A stretch of 64,000 nucleotides of DNA, from the NCBI GenBank assembly GCA_963792815.1, contig CAWBXR010000004.1, forward strand, positions 354,682 to 418,681. The letters are read 5' to 3'. A program made the position numbers and the translations under genes. How positions within the stretch are numbered: the first letter of the stretch is position 1; the number at the start of each line of letters is the position of its first letter. The notes under the pieces are model-generated. The model did not search any database and was not told where the DNA came from. It saw only the letters and a list, made by a program, of their open reading frames with translations. The stretch comes from JARRPM01 sp963792815. GTDB taxonomy: Bacteria > Pseudomonadota > Gammaproteobacteria > Pseudomonadales > Halieaceae. Shown here one piece after another: positions 54,093 through 62,638 of this stretch.

Positions 54093-54857
54093 ATGCAACA
54101 ACTCACCCAAACCGGCCAAAATATCGTTATGGATATCGCTGCTCGGTATCACCTGAGTCAGAACGCAGTTATCCATATGTTAGTCGCCGTAAACAACGGC
54201 GGTGGCACGATGGCTCAGTTTAACTGCCAGGAGTTGGGTGGCTCAGGGCAATGGATGCGCGGCGGCATGACCATGGTGGGGGATATGTTCAATCATGGTT
54301 TGAAAATGACCGTAGACAATCTCTGCAGCGAACTGTCCAATGCTTTAGCCAATAACCAAATGTTCCCCCCGCCACCGCCGGCGGGTTCGCCGGGTAGCAA
54401 TCAATGGTGGCCAGTCAATCTTGGGCGACCGTTTAGTAGCGGCTCGCAAAATAATATTCGCTACGCGATTTTCCCCGGTCGTTTGGCTATCGAACATAAC
54501 GGCTCTGTGACCGTTTATGACACTCTGGATAACAATATCGGCGGTGTCAGCCAGCAGCAGGGCGGTGATACCTCTCTAACCTTTACCAGTCAGTACGGAA
54601 CAATTGCGGTATCAAGTTTGCCGTTGATTTCGGGGCCCGGACTGGTTCCCGCGCCACAAACGAATTTTGCATCTCCTCCGCCACCAATTGAGCAGCCCGT
54701 TCAAAGCTCGAATGCAGTGTCCACGGGTGGAATGGACGATGGCTCAGCTGAATACATCATCGCGTTGATTGAGAAGTTGTCGAAAATCCGTGATGCAGGC
54801 GCGATCACTGAAGAAGAGTTCAATGCCAAAAAGTTGGAGCTACTAAGCCGTATTTAG
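54093..54857 (+). CDS. SHOCT-domain protein
   Basis: A 254-residue protein. It has AGGAGGTTGAA before the ATG. The N-terminal helical part is MDIAARYHLSQNAVIHMLVA, then GGGTMAQFNCQELGGSGQWM, RGGMTMVGDMFNHGLKM. This block is a conserved module in SHOCT proteins. A proline-rich linker (FPPPPPAGSPGS) leads to a beta domain and a second Pro-rich linker. The C-terminal SHOCT hairpin is ALIEKLSKIRDAGAITEEEF, an oligomerisation or binding motif. The stop codon directly abuts copy 6 of the 160-bp element. Confidence 0.75.
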   Translation: MQQLTQTGQNIVMDIAARYHLSQNAVIHMLVAVNNGGGTMAQFNCQELGGSGQWMRGGMTMVGDMFNHGLKMTVDNLCSELSNALANNQMFPPPPPAGSPGSNQWWPVNLGRPFSSGSQNNIRYAIFPGRLAIEHNGSVTVYDTLDNNIGGVSQQQGGDTSLTFTSQYGTIAVSSLPLISGPGLVPAPQTNFASPPPPIEQPVQSSNAVSTGGMDDGSAEYIIALIEKLSKIRDAGAITEEEFNAKKLELLSRI

Positions 54858-55018
54858 GGTGCTGACAAGTTAACTTGTTTTGGCTCGAAAAGTGGGAATG
54901 AGAAATAGAAAATGCTGTTGAAATAACCCCAAAGTGGGGCCTGATGATGCACTCCTGGTCGGTCAAACCCGACTTGAGTTAGTGCCCACCCATCACCTTG
55001 ATTTGACTTGTCATTACC
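54858..55018 (-). repeat. 160-bp MITE-like element, copy 6 (inverted orientation)
   Basis: GGTGCTGACAAGTTAACTT left and GATTTGACTTGTCATTACC right. By eye it differs from copy 5 at about nine positions out of 161. It begins at the base after the SHOCT gene's TAG, so the stop codon lies right at the element edge. Confidence 0.85.
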
Positions 55019-55027
55019 GCCGATAGC

Positions 55028-55053
55028 CCTCCCGGGGTTGTGCCCCCGGGAGG
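55028..55053. terminator. Hairpin between converging genes
   Basis: A ten-base-pair stem, CCTCCCGGGG and CCCCGGGAGG, with a short TTGTGC loop, between the convergent SHOCT and sulfatase genes. No long T tract follows on either strand, so it may be a bidirectional or protein-assisted terminator rather than a classical intrinsic one. Confidence 0.5.
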
Positions 55054-55091
55054 TCATTCTCAGGTACGGCCGGTTTATAGGCCTATCACCG

Positions 55092-56645
55092 TCAGTTGCT
55101 GGGCGGCGAGGTGAGTTGATCCATCACCTGGTCGAGGCTGAAGCTGGCCGGCTTCATACGCGGCGGGAACTCCTTAAAGCTGGCCAGCCACTTGGCAACG
55201 AAGGCCTGTGCCGGCACCAGGGCAAAGGCCCGCTCGAAACGCCAGTAATCGTAAAGGATGCTGTCGTGGCTGGCTCGCTCGAAGGGGTCGCCGCGCAGGG
55301 TGTAGAGCTTCGGCAGGCGCAGTTCGACAAAGGGTTCGCCCCAGACATCGAAGCCGTGGGCGCGCTGCTCCAGGAAGTGGACCTTCCACTGGCCGTAACG
55401 CAGGGCGGCCAGGCTGCCACCGTCTGTCCAGTAGAGAAACTCCTTGCGCGGCCATTCCGACTCACCTTTCAGGGCAGGCATCAGGTTGTAACCATCGAGG
55501 TGTACCTTGTAACTGCGACCGAGCGCTTTGACACCGCCGCCGAGCAGACTGTCCTTGATCTTCGGTTCGCCGGCTGCCGCCAGAAAGGTTGGCAGCATGT
55601 CCTCGTGGGCACCCACCTCGTTGACCACCGTGCCGGGCTTTATGACGCCGGGCCAGCGGATGGCCGTCGGCACGCGATAGCCACCCTCCCACTGGGTGTT
55701 TTTCTCACCGCGGAAGGGTGTCATGCCACCGTCTGGCCACAGCATGATCTCGGCACCGTTATCGGTCGAATACATCACGATCGTGTTGTCGGCGATGCCA
55801 AGCTGATCGAGCTTATCCAGCAATTCTCCGACCATGCCGTCGTGCTCGACCATACCGTCGGCATAAATCCCCAGACCGGTAACGCCTTCCGACGCGGGCT
55901 TGAGGTGAGTGAACACGTGCATCCGGGTGGAGTTCCACCAGAGGAAGAATGGCTTGCCAGCGGCATGGGCGCGGTCCATGAACGAGAGAGCACCGGCGGT
56001 GACCTCTTCATCCACGGTTTCCATGCGCTTCTTGGTCAGCGGCCCTGTATCCTCGACCTTGCCGTCTGCAGTGGACTTGATGACTCCCCGTGGGCCGAAT
56101 TTCTTCTTGAATTCCGGGTTCTTGGGGTAATCGGCATTCTCGGGCTCCTCTTCCGCGTTGAGGTGATAGAGGTTGCCCATGAACTCGTCGAATCCGTGGT
56201 TGGTGGGGAGGTGCTCGTCGAGGTCACCCAGGTGGTTCTTGCCGTACTGGGCGGTCATGTAGCCCTGCGCCTTCAGCAGGCCCGCGACCGTGGGATCGGC
56301 CGCGGTGAGACCCTCCTTGGCACCGGGCAGGCCCACCTTAAGCAGCCCGGTACGAATGGGCGACTGGCCGGTGAGGAATGCGGCCCGGCCCGCGGTACAG
56401 CTCTGCTGGCCATACCAGTCGGTAAAAAGTGCGCCCTCTTTTGCTATGCGATCGATATTGGGGGTCTTGTAGCCCATGATGCCGAGGTTATACGCGCTGA
56501 TATTGTACCAGCCGATATCGTCTCCCCAGATGACGAGGATGTTCGGCTTGTCGGTTTTGGCGAGCGCTGGAATCGCCAGCACCGACATTAGCAGTGTAGA
56601 AACCAGGCAGCGTGGCCAGTTGATTATTTCTAAGTTTTTGAACAT
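55092..56645 (-). CDS. Exported arylsulfatase (type I sulfatase)
   Basis: A 517-residue protein with a signal peptide (CLVSTLLMSVLAIPALA). Metal-binding GDD is at residues 41-43. The formylglycine motif is C83-T-A-G-R (SCTAGRAAFLTGQSP), a C-x-A-G-R variant of the usual C-x-P-S-R. MYSTDNGAEI carries the DN metal ligands, and the C-terminal subdomain is typical of the family. It hydrolyses sulfate esters in the periplasm and needs a formylglycine-generating enzyme, which is not visible in the window. AGGAGGCATCC precedes the start. Confidence 0.92.
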   Translation of the reverse strand: MFKNLEIINWPRCLVSTLLMSVLAIPALAKTDKPNILVIWGDDIGWYNISAYNLGIMGYKTPNIDRIAKEGALFTDWYGQQSCTAGRAAFLTGQSPIRTGLLKVGLPGAKEGLTAADPTVAGLLKAQGYMTAQYGKNHLGDLDEHLPTNHGFDEFMGNLYHLNAEEEPENADYPKNPEFKKKFGPRGVIKSTADGKVEDTGPLTKKRMETVDEEVTAGALSFMDRAHAAGKPFFLWWNSTRMHVFTHLKPASEGVTGLGIYADGMVEHDGMVGELLDKLDQLGIADNTIVMYSTDNGAEIMLWPDGGMTPFRGEKNTQWEGGYRVPTAIRWPGVIKPGTVVNEVGAHEDMLPTFLAAAGEPKIKDSLLGGGVKALGRSYKVHLDGYNLMPALKGESEWPRKEFLYWTDGGSLAALRYGQWKVHFLEQRAHGFDVWGEPFVELRLPKLYTLRGDPFERASHDSILYDYWRFERAFALVPAQAFVAKWLASFKEFPPRMKPASFSLDQVMDQLTSPPSN

Positions 56646-56842
56646 GGATGCCTCCTGGCATTGCGATCAGACATTACCTCGGAGAATTGGCTCCGGGCTG
56701 AAAAGCGTAGTCTAGGTTTCTTATTCAGTCCATAGCGGTTGCGAGCGGGGTATGACCGGCAGAAAAATCCACTGGTTTCAACAGGTTATCGGGACCTGGC
56801 CCTGGCGAATTCGCACTTCAAGCCGCTACCGGCAGCTGAAAC

Positions 56843-57002
56843 GGTGCTGACAAGTTAACTCAGAGTCCTGGGCTGGGGCTACACAAGTTCAACTTTTCAG
56901 ACCGAAAACCGGTCATCCGGCCTCACGTTGAGCCACATTCCCAGGGTTTTTCAGCATGTGATTCCCACTTTTCGAGCAACACCAGGTTAACTTGTCAGTG
57001 CT
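56843..57002 (+). repeat. 160-bp MITE-like element, copy 7
   Basis: GGTGCTGACAAGTTAACTCA left and AGGTTAACTTGTCAGTGC right. The interior right half (GTGATTCCCACTTTTCGAGC) is shared with copies 5, 6 and the partial copy at 62512. It is directly preceded by the AAGCCGCTACCGGCAGCTGA motif also present at 31391. Confidence 0.8.
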
Positions 57003-57048
57003 CAATCCCCCTTTCAATATCAGCGTCTGGTGGCATGGCGGCGCGCTT

Positions 57049-57294
57049 TCAGGCGACTTTGACGACGCGATTGTCCCGGTAAGAATCCTCAGAGATCACC
57101 AGCACTTCGGTGGCGGGCTGTAAATCGCACATGGCGGTGTCGATCAACTCGAGCATTTCGGAGACGGTGATACTAACCTGCTGGCGGGCAGCCAGTTTAC
57201 GGGTCAGTCTGTGAGCTAGGATGTGCTTTTGGGCATCGGTCAGTATCAGCCCCTCAGCGACCATGCGCAGCTGCTCGGTTTGTGTAGCTCCCAT
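57049..57294 (-). CDS. Small hypothetical protein
   Basis: An 81-residue protein. ATG 57294 has AAGGAG nine bases upstream and is preferred over the frame to 57318. It reads RMVAEGLILTDAQKHILAHR followed by LTRKLAARQQVSITVSEMLE, a helical soluble protein. A short acidic beta tail (ATEVLVISEDSYRDNRVV) ends it. No family is recognised. Confidence 0.55.
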   Translation of the reverse strand: MGATQTEQLRMVAEGLILTDAQKHILAHRLTRKLAARQQVSITVSEMLELIDTAMCDLQPATEVLVISEDSYRDNRVVKVA

Positions 57295-57411
57295 GACACT
57301 CTCCTTGTCGCATAACATGATGCAGGCAGGTGGTTTACAGGTATCCTGAGAAAATACTAGAGCCGGAGTGTCCGACCATCAACGGATGCTATACCCCAAT
57401 TGGGTTCGATG

Positions 57412-57580
57412 CGGCGGCCAACGCTGCTGTCAGTAATCTATTCAATCCTGGCAGGCATCTGGTCAGGGCGGAACATTATAGGAAGCTCAGAACAAGTGCG
57501 TTCAATAAATGGAGTAGGGCTGTTGCTTGCACGTCGACTCAGAGTTTCTGTGATCCGGAAAAGTTAACTTGGCAAAACTC
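57412..57580 (+). mobile_element. IS6-family remnant (C-terminal region and right terminus)
   Basis: The + strand reads ANAAVSNLFNPGRHLVRAEH, then YRKLRTSAFNKWSRAVAC, the C-terminal IS6 signature. The right terminus is AAAGTTAACTTGGCAAAACT. The upstream two thirds are absent. The rest of the 57295-57720 gap holds nothing recognisable. Confidence 0.7.
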
Positions 57581-57720
57581 TGAACGGCTAATCATCCATT
57601 TCTGTTGAGCAATTACTAATTCGCAAGCACAGGAGTGGCTGGGATGGAGTGCCCTGTAGAATATCGCCACAATTGGAAATGGGTTCTATAGTTAACTCAG
57701 CTTAAGCATGGAGCACTCTC

Positions 57721-59151
57721 GTGGCACAAAACACAACTCATAAGCGTATCAACCGGCTTAAGGCTCACCTCAAGCAGGAGAACCCCACTCTGGCCAGCTG
57801 CGTCAAGAGTTTTCAGAAACTGGATAAGGTCGCCCGCAGCCTGGGCCTGATGGATAACGAAGACACCTTCACTGCCCATGTGTCCTGGTGGCCTGTGATC
57901 TCGGTGCTGGGCACCTACTCCGCCGGTAAATCCACCTTCATCAACCAGTATGTAGGCGAGGATCTGCAGCGCACCGGCAATCAGGCCGTCGACGACAAGT
58001 TCACCATCATCTGTTACGGCACCGGAACCGTCAGCACCTCCCTGCCCGGTCTGGCCCTGGACAGTGACCCCCGCTTCCCTTTTTATCAGATCAGCGACGC
58101 TATCGAACAGGTGGCCGAAGGCGAAGGTAGGCGGGTGGACTCCTACCTTCAACTCAAGACCGTGCAGGCGGAGTCACTCCTGGGCAAGATTGTGATTGAC
58201 TCGCCGGGCTTTGATGCCGACGAGCAGCGCACCTCGACGCTGCTGATCACCGATCACATCATCAACCTTTCCGATCTGGTACTGGTGTTTTTTGACGCTC
58301 GTCATCCGGAACCCCGGGCCATGGCCGACACTCTCCGACACCTGGTGGGTGACACTGTCCATCGTTCGGATGCTACCAAGTTCCTCTACATACTCAACCA
58401 AATCGACACCACGGCCCGGGAAGACAATCCGGAAGAGGTGGTTGCAGCCTGGCAACGGGCGTTAGCACAGCAAGGACTGACCGCCGGGCGCTTCTATCGA
58501 ATCTACGCCCGGCAGTCCGCATCTGACATCCATGACGAACAGGTTCGCAGTCGCCTGGAACGCAAACGCGACGAGGATCTGGCTGACATAGAGGCCCGCA
58601 TCCAGCAAGTGGAAGTCGAGCGCTCTTACCGGGTTGTGGGTTTACTGGACGAGACCGCCCGTCATATCCGTGACGATCTGGTACCGCGCCTGGCTCAGGC
58701 CCGACAGGACTGGCGGCGTCGCACTCTGTGGCTGAGCGTGCCGGTGTTTTTGCTCATCATCGGCCTTTTTCTGTGGTGGAGCATCAGTGGGGGACACTGG
58801 GATGGGTTCTACCTCGACCCTTTCGTCGCTCTTCCCATCCCCGTGCAGATTGCCGTCGCGGCGGTAGTCTGCCTGATAGCCTGGCTCATTCACATCAAAC
58901 TCCGCTCTTGGGCGGGACACAGTATATTACGCCGCATGGAACGGGACGAAACGCTGGGGCAGGATCGCGAACCCCTACTGCGTGCGTTCAAATGGAATTT
59001 GCGAGCCTGGTGGGATTCACTGGCCACCACTGCCCCCCGGGGCTGGAATGGGTGGCGCCGGCGCAAACTCAACCAGGTCCTCTCCGACGCCGATGGTTTT
59101 GTTCAGGCCTTGAATGACAGCTATGCCGAGCCTTCGGGCAGGGAAAATTGA
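57721..59151 (+). CDS. Dynamin-like membrane GTPase
   Basis: A 476-residue protein starting at GTG (GGAG eight bases ahead). The GTPase motifs are G64-TYSAGKST (P-loop), DSPGFDADE near residue 160 (G3) and NQID near residue 224 (G4). Two membrane helices, LWLSVPVFLLIIGLFLWW and IQIAVAAVVCLIAWLIHI-like, lie near residues 341 and 375. The C-terminal tail is soluble and basic. The layout matches the bacterial dynamin-like / 50S ribosome-binding GTPase group; a membrane-remodelling role is inferred. Confidence 0.85.
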   Translation: MAQNTTHKRINRLKAHLKQENPTLASCVKSFQKLDKVARSLGLMDNEDTFTAHVSWWPVISVLGTYSAGKSTFINQYVGEDLQRTGNQAVDDKFTIICYGTGTVSTSLPGLALDSDPRFPFYQISDAIEQVAEGEGRRVDSYLQLKTVQAESLLGKIVIDSPGFDADEQRTSTLLITDHIINLSDLVLVFFDARHPEPRAMADTLRHLVGDTVHRSDATKFLYILNQIDTTAREDNPEEVVAAWQRALAQQGLTAGRFYRIYARQSASDIHDEQVRSRLERKRDEDLADIEARIQQVEVERSYRVVGLLDETARHIRDDLVPRLAQARQDWRRRTLWLSVPVFLLIIGLFLWWSISGGHWDGFYLDPFVALPIPVQIAVAAVVCLIAWLIHIKLRSWAGHSILRRMERDETLGQDREPLLRAFKWNLRAWWDSLATTAPRGWNGWRRRKLNQVLSDADGFVQALNDSYAEPSGREN

Positions 59152-59197
59152 GTTCAGCAGACAGTCCACTTGTCTCGCCGTGATGAGGAATCTCGGG

Positions 59198-59355
59198 TCC
59201 TGACAAGTTAACTCAAGGTCCTGGGCTGGCGCTACACACCTGGGTCTCGGCCGACCAGAAATGTGCAATACGCCTCCACTTTGAGAGTTGTTTGTAGGGA
59301 TATACCCCTCGAAATTCCTACTTTTTGAGTAAAAACAAGTTAACTTACCAGCACC
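59198..59355 (+). repeat. 160-bp MITE-like element, copy 8
   Basis: GGTCCTGACAAGTTAACTCA left and AAGTTAACTTACCAGCACC right. The interior carries the conserved CTGGGCTGGCGCTACACA and the block GACCAGAAATGTGCAATACG. The remainder of the gap to 59467 shows no gene. Confidence 0.8.
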
Positions 59356-59467
59356 AAAATAAGTCAATTCGTCAGTGTCTCCTGTAGTGTTGCTGTCAGC
59401 TCCTCTCGCCATGAACAGTAGATGCCCCTCAGTAAAGGGGCAAGGTCAGGTGGGTGCTATGTGTTAC

Positions 59468-60433
59468 TTAGCCAAAAATCGGAAACTTCCGGCGCTTGGC
59501 TAATTTGTTCATAGCTGCCTGTATTGTGTCTTCGATTTCAGCATACATGGCATCCACGTATTCCTGGTCATCCAGGCGGGCTGGGTCACTGTCGAGATAG
59601 ATCGGATCCAGGATCTCAGTGCGGATCTTCGCCGGTAACGGTATATGCTGGAACGGCGTGATGTGCAGGCCCAGGCCAAACGGCCAACTTAGCGTAATAG
59701 GGGCTACGTCGCTACGCATACGCTCTTTCAGTTTCAATAGTTTGGCGAGCCCACGGCCCTCGGAAAGCACAAACAAGGTGTCATGACCGCCCACGGTGGC
59801 AACCGGCACGATTGGCACGCCGGCACGCATGGCCATACGGATAAAACCCTTACGCCCACCCAACACTGCCTTGTCTCTATTGGCCCAGGTGCGATAGCAG
59901 TCCACCTCTCCGCCCGGCCACAGGATAACATCGTCTCCCTGGTCGAAGGCCGCCTGGATATTCTCGCGAGAGGGAGATAGTGTTCCCAGGCGTCGGAAAT
60001 ACCCCCCCAGTACAGGGGCGTTCATTAGCGTGTCGTGGGCGGTTCCGTGCAGGGAGCGGGTTTCCCCGAACTGGCGCCACCAGGCCATAATGACTGTCCA
60101 GGCGTCCATGGTCAGTGGGCCACCGGAGTGGACGCCAATCAACAGAACAGGTTCCTTGGGCAGGCGCTCCCAGCCGTCGATTTCCAGACGGAAATAGCGA
60201 TCCATAAGGGTGTCCCAGATTCCCGATTGCTTCTCCATTAACTGCGGGTCTGGTCCTCTCAACCCTTCGCGAGGTTTGTTGGTCTTGCTCACAGTGCGCG
60301 GCTTACCGGCAACCGTTTTGGTGGCCGGCTTTTTGCGGCCACGGGCAAGGTTTTTGCGCGGTGCAGTGGCGCCAGCCTTGACCCGGGTTTTGGTGTTTTT
60401 CGCAGTACGCACTTTGTTCGCTGTCGTTGCCAT
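59468..60433 (-). CDS. PlsC-type acyltransferase with basic N-terminal tail
   Basis: A 321-residue protein. Of several ATGs, 60433 has GGGAG nine bases ahead. The acyltransferase core has LIGVHSGGPLTMDAW (an H-x8-D variant of the usual H-x4-D), DDVILWPGGEVDCYRTW and AGVPIVPVATVGGHD. The family transfers acyl groups to lysophospholipids at the inner membrane. The first 60 residues are rich in Lys, Arg, Ala and Thr (AGATAPRKNLARGRKKPATK), resembling PhaM- or histone-like tails. This is not typical for PlsC. Confidence 0.8.
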   Translation of the reverse strand: MATTANKVRTAKNTKTRVKAGATAPRKNLARGRKKPATKTVAGKPRTVSKTNKPREGLRGPDPQLMEKQSGIWDTLMDRYFRLEIDGWERLPKEPVLLIGVHSGGPLTMDAWTVIMAWWRQFGETRSLHGTAHDTLMNAPVLGGYFRRLGTLSPSRENIQAAFDQGDDVILWPGGEVDCYRTWANRDKAVLGGRKGFIRMAMRAGVPIVPVATVGGHDTLFVLSEGRGLAKLLKLKERMRSDVAPITLSWPFGLGLHITPFQHIPLPAKIRTEILDPIYLDSDPARLDDQEYVDAMYAEIEDTIQAAMNKLAKRRKFPIFG

Positions 60434-60611
60434 CTTCATCATCTCCCTTCTTGCCGTGTGTCAGTTGATTGCGGCCATGCGGCCAGTCACACGAACAGTT
60501 TAGGGGCGGCAGAAGAGATTAATTTGACAATTCGCGCCAAAAATTGACTTAACCCGCCAAGCCCGGTGTAAGGTTTCGGTTAGGTCTCGTGTGCCCTGTG
60601 AACTTGGGGGT

Positions 60612-61628
60612 CTAGCCGAAACGGCGTGTCCGCCACTGGGAGGGAGTCACGCCAAACCAGCTCTTGAAGCGGCGCGAGAACACGCTCAATTCGGAGAAGC
60701 CCAGCAAGCTCGAGATATCCGTGAGGCTGACTCTGGGTTGCTGTAAGTAACTGATGGCCATTTCGGAACGCAACTGGTCGACCTGTGCCTGGAAGCTCGT
60801 TTGTTCTGCCGCCAGTTTGCGTTGCAGGCTCCTGGGACTGTAACCCAGGCAATCGGCGACGGTTCTGGTAGTACAGTTCTGGGTTGGCAGCAGGCTATTG
60901 ATGACTTGCCTGACCTGCTCGAGAAAGTCTCCCTCAAAACTCTTGCGCAGGTATTGTTGCAGCTGGTGCGGGACTGAATTAATTGAGGTGCTGATGGGCT
61001 GCTGCAGTATGTCTCGTTGGAAAACCATTCCGGTGAACTTGCTGTCGAAGCCTACCGGTGATCTAAAGTAGCGGCTGTAGCCGCCGGCATCTGCTGGCAG
61101 CGGGCGGCGTAGATAGGTGGAGCGGGGAGACCAGCTCTGGCCGCAAAGAATCCGCATCACAATGCAGGTCAAAGCAATAGCGTGATCCCAGAACTGATCG
61201 CTGGCCGCAGCGATCTCGAATGGCGTATCTACGATTAGATAGCCGAGATCACTTTCTTCACGGACATCCAGCCTGACCCCCTGCACGCTGTAATGCAGAT
61301 AGCGCCCAAACATCTGGAGGCCATGAAGGACCGAGTTGCAGTTCATGACAAGGATGCTCAACGCGCCAAATATCGCGATATTCTGGCGTTTGGCCAGTTC
61401 GAGGGCGAACTGCTCGCAGTGGCAGTCTCGAGCAGCCACCTGTAGCAGGTGTATCTGTTGTTCAAAAGGAATCAGTAGGGTGGGTTGATCTATCTGTTCG
61501 AGGCTGAGGCCGACTTCTTCGAGAATGTCGTCAAGCGGACCACCAAGCTGCATGACCAGCGCGGGGAATTCTGTTAATAGCGACGAACGAATAAGCGGAT
61601 ATTCTCTAGCCATAGAGCTGGTATCCAT
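60612..61628 (-). CDS. AraC-family transcriptional regulator
   Basis: A 338-residue protein. The frame extends to 61724, but Met at 61628 is preferred because the longer part runs through an IS end. The N-terminal 230 residues match the Arabinose_bd domain of the OruR/VirS group (FALELAKRQNIAIFGALSIL). The C-terminal HTH pair (TVADCLGYSPRSLQRKLAAE ... ISSLLGFSELSVFSRRFKSW) is complete. It probably activates a nearby catabolic gene; the closest candidates are the acyltransferase and the HD-domain protein, but the target is unknown. Confidence 0.85.
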   Translation of the reverse strand: MDTSSMAREYPLIRSSLLTEFPALVMQLGGPLDDILEEVGLSLEQIDQPTLLIPFEQQIHLLQVAARDCHCEQFALELAKRQNIAIFGALSILVMNCNSVLHGLQMFGRYLHYSVQGVRLDVREESDLGYLIVDTPFEIAAASDQFWDHAIALTCIVMRILCGQSWSPRSTYLRRPLPADAGGYSRYFRSPVGFDSKFTGMVFQRDILQQPISTSINSVPHQLQQYLRKSFEGDFLEQVRQVINSLLPTQNCTTRTVADCLGYSPRSLQRKLAAEQTSFQAQVDQLRSEMAISYLQQPRVSLTDISSLLGFSELSVFSRRFKSWFGVTPSQWRTRRFG

Positions 61629-61681
61629 TGCTATATTTATTGCGGGCACTCTACCGGTGCTCACGCAGGAAAATAACACAG

Positions 61682-61713
61682 TTGGCGGTTTTGCCAAGTT
61701 AGGTCGTCGAAAT
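61682..61713 (+). mobile_element. IS6-family left-terminus relic
   Basis: TTGGCGGTTTTGCCAAGTTA followed by GGTCGTCGAAATGG. It matches the left ends at 26479 and 33088 (CCAAGTTAA...CGCC.AAA). No transposase sequence follows, because a TIR palindrome of the 160-bp family starts immediately downstream. Confidence 0.45.
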
Positions 61714-61741
61714 GGTACTGACAAGTTAACCTGTCAGTACC
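61714..61741. repeat. TIR-TIR palindrome of the 160-bp element family
   Basis: A left terminus (GGTACTGACAAGTTAAC) is directly followed by the right terminus (CTGTCAGTACC), with no interior. The 28-bp unit is a nearly perfect palindrome (one mismatched pair). It looks like an element reduced to its two ends. Confidence 0.7.
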
Positions 61742-61861
61742 CCGAGTGGTTTCACGTGAACAGACGGGGCAATTGCCAGTGTAAATTTTGATATAAATTG
61801 GATCAAATCGGTGCAACGCGGCGACGGAAATGCAGTTGTTTTCCCCGCCAGGGACAGCTAC

Positions 61862-62452
61862 TCAAGCCTCCTGAAGACCAGAATACAAAGTCTTCCCAGG
61901 TTTGGCGAACACGCGCCTGACCATTGGCTCGAAGAATTCGAGCGGGTACGTTTCCAAATCGGGATCAAAGGCTGGCGCATCGTACTTCTCGATGAACTCC
62001 TTCGTGTGCTCATAGCAGGGGTGATCCTTGAACTGCTCGTGCTGGTTTCTGTCCATGCCCAGGTAGTGAAAGAAATAGTAGCCCTGAAAAATACCGTGAT
62101 GCTTGACCATCCAGTGGTTTTCCTCGCTGACGAAGGGTTCCAACAGCACGGCGGCAACGTCAGCATGGTTATACGTGCCCAGGGTATCGCCGATATCGTG
62201 CAACAGGGCACAAACCACGTATTCCTCGTCCTTACCATCCTGGTGCGCCAGCATTCCGGTCTGCAGGCAGTGCGTGAGCCGATCAACAGGGAAGCCACCA
62301 TAATCACCGTCCAGCAGCCTCAGATGTTGCAGGATACGGTCAGGCAGCCCCTTGGCCATTTCCCTGACCTCTCCCGCGATGAGGTCCCAGTCCTCCTGGG
62401 TGCCATCCTTCATATGGTGAAACAAGGCTCGCTGGGGTATGGGTTGGTTCAT
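61862..62452 (-). CDS. HD-domain protein, PhnZ/MIOX-like
   Basis: A 196-residue protein. The HD metal ligands are visible: His61, H85-D86 (ALLHDIGDTLG) and further histidines in SEENHWMVKHHGIFQGYYFF near residue 120. The double His and HHGIF arrangement is like the mixed-valent di-iron oxygenases of the PhnZ/inositol-oxygenase group. An oxygenase role rather than phosphohydrolysis is possible, but not decidable from sequence. GAGGACAGTACTT precedes the ATG. Confidence 0.75.
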   Translation of the reverse strand: MNQPIPQRALFHHMKDGTQEDWDLIAGEVREMAKGLPDRILQHLRLLDGDYGGFPVDRLTHCLQTGMLAHQDGKDEEYVVCALLHDIGDTLGTYNHADVAAVLLEPFVSEENHWMVKHHGIFQGYYFFHYLGMDRNQHEQFKDHPCYEHTKEFIEKYDAPAFDPDLETYPLEFFEPMVRRVFAKPGKTLYSGLQEA

Positions 62453-62511
62453 AAGTACTGTCCTCTGCGTTATTCACGACATTATAGTACAACTAGAACC
62501 AGACTCTTTTT

Positions 62512-62561
62512 TAGCATGTGATTCCCACTTTCCGAGAAAAACCAAGTGAACTTGTCAGTAC
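62512..62561 (+). repeat. Partial 160-bp element (right end only)
   Basis: TTAGCATGTGATTCCCACTT then TCCGAGAAAAACCAAGTGAA and CTTGTCAGTACC. This matches the last 50 bp of copy 7 (56952-57002). The left part of the element is not present. Confidence 0.6.
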
Positions 62562-62638
62562 CGACAGAGGGGTATCCGCGGCGGACTTACGCATCGATCA
62601 CGGGCTCAATGTAATGGCTTTGGCAACATGGACGCAGC

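Noticed and set aside
55008..56591. 527-residue plus-strand frame opposite the sulfatase
   Set aside because: Antisense of a gene with catalytic motifs; no domain of its own.
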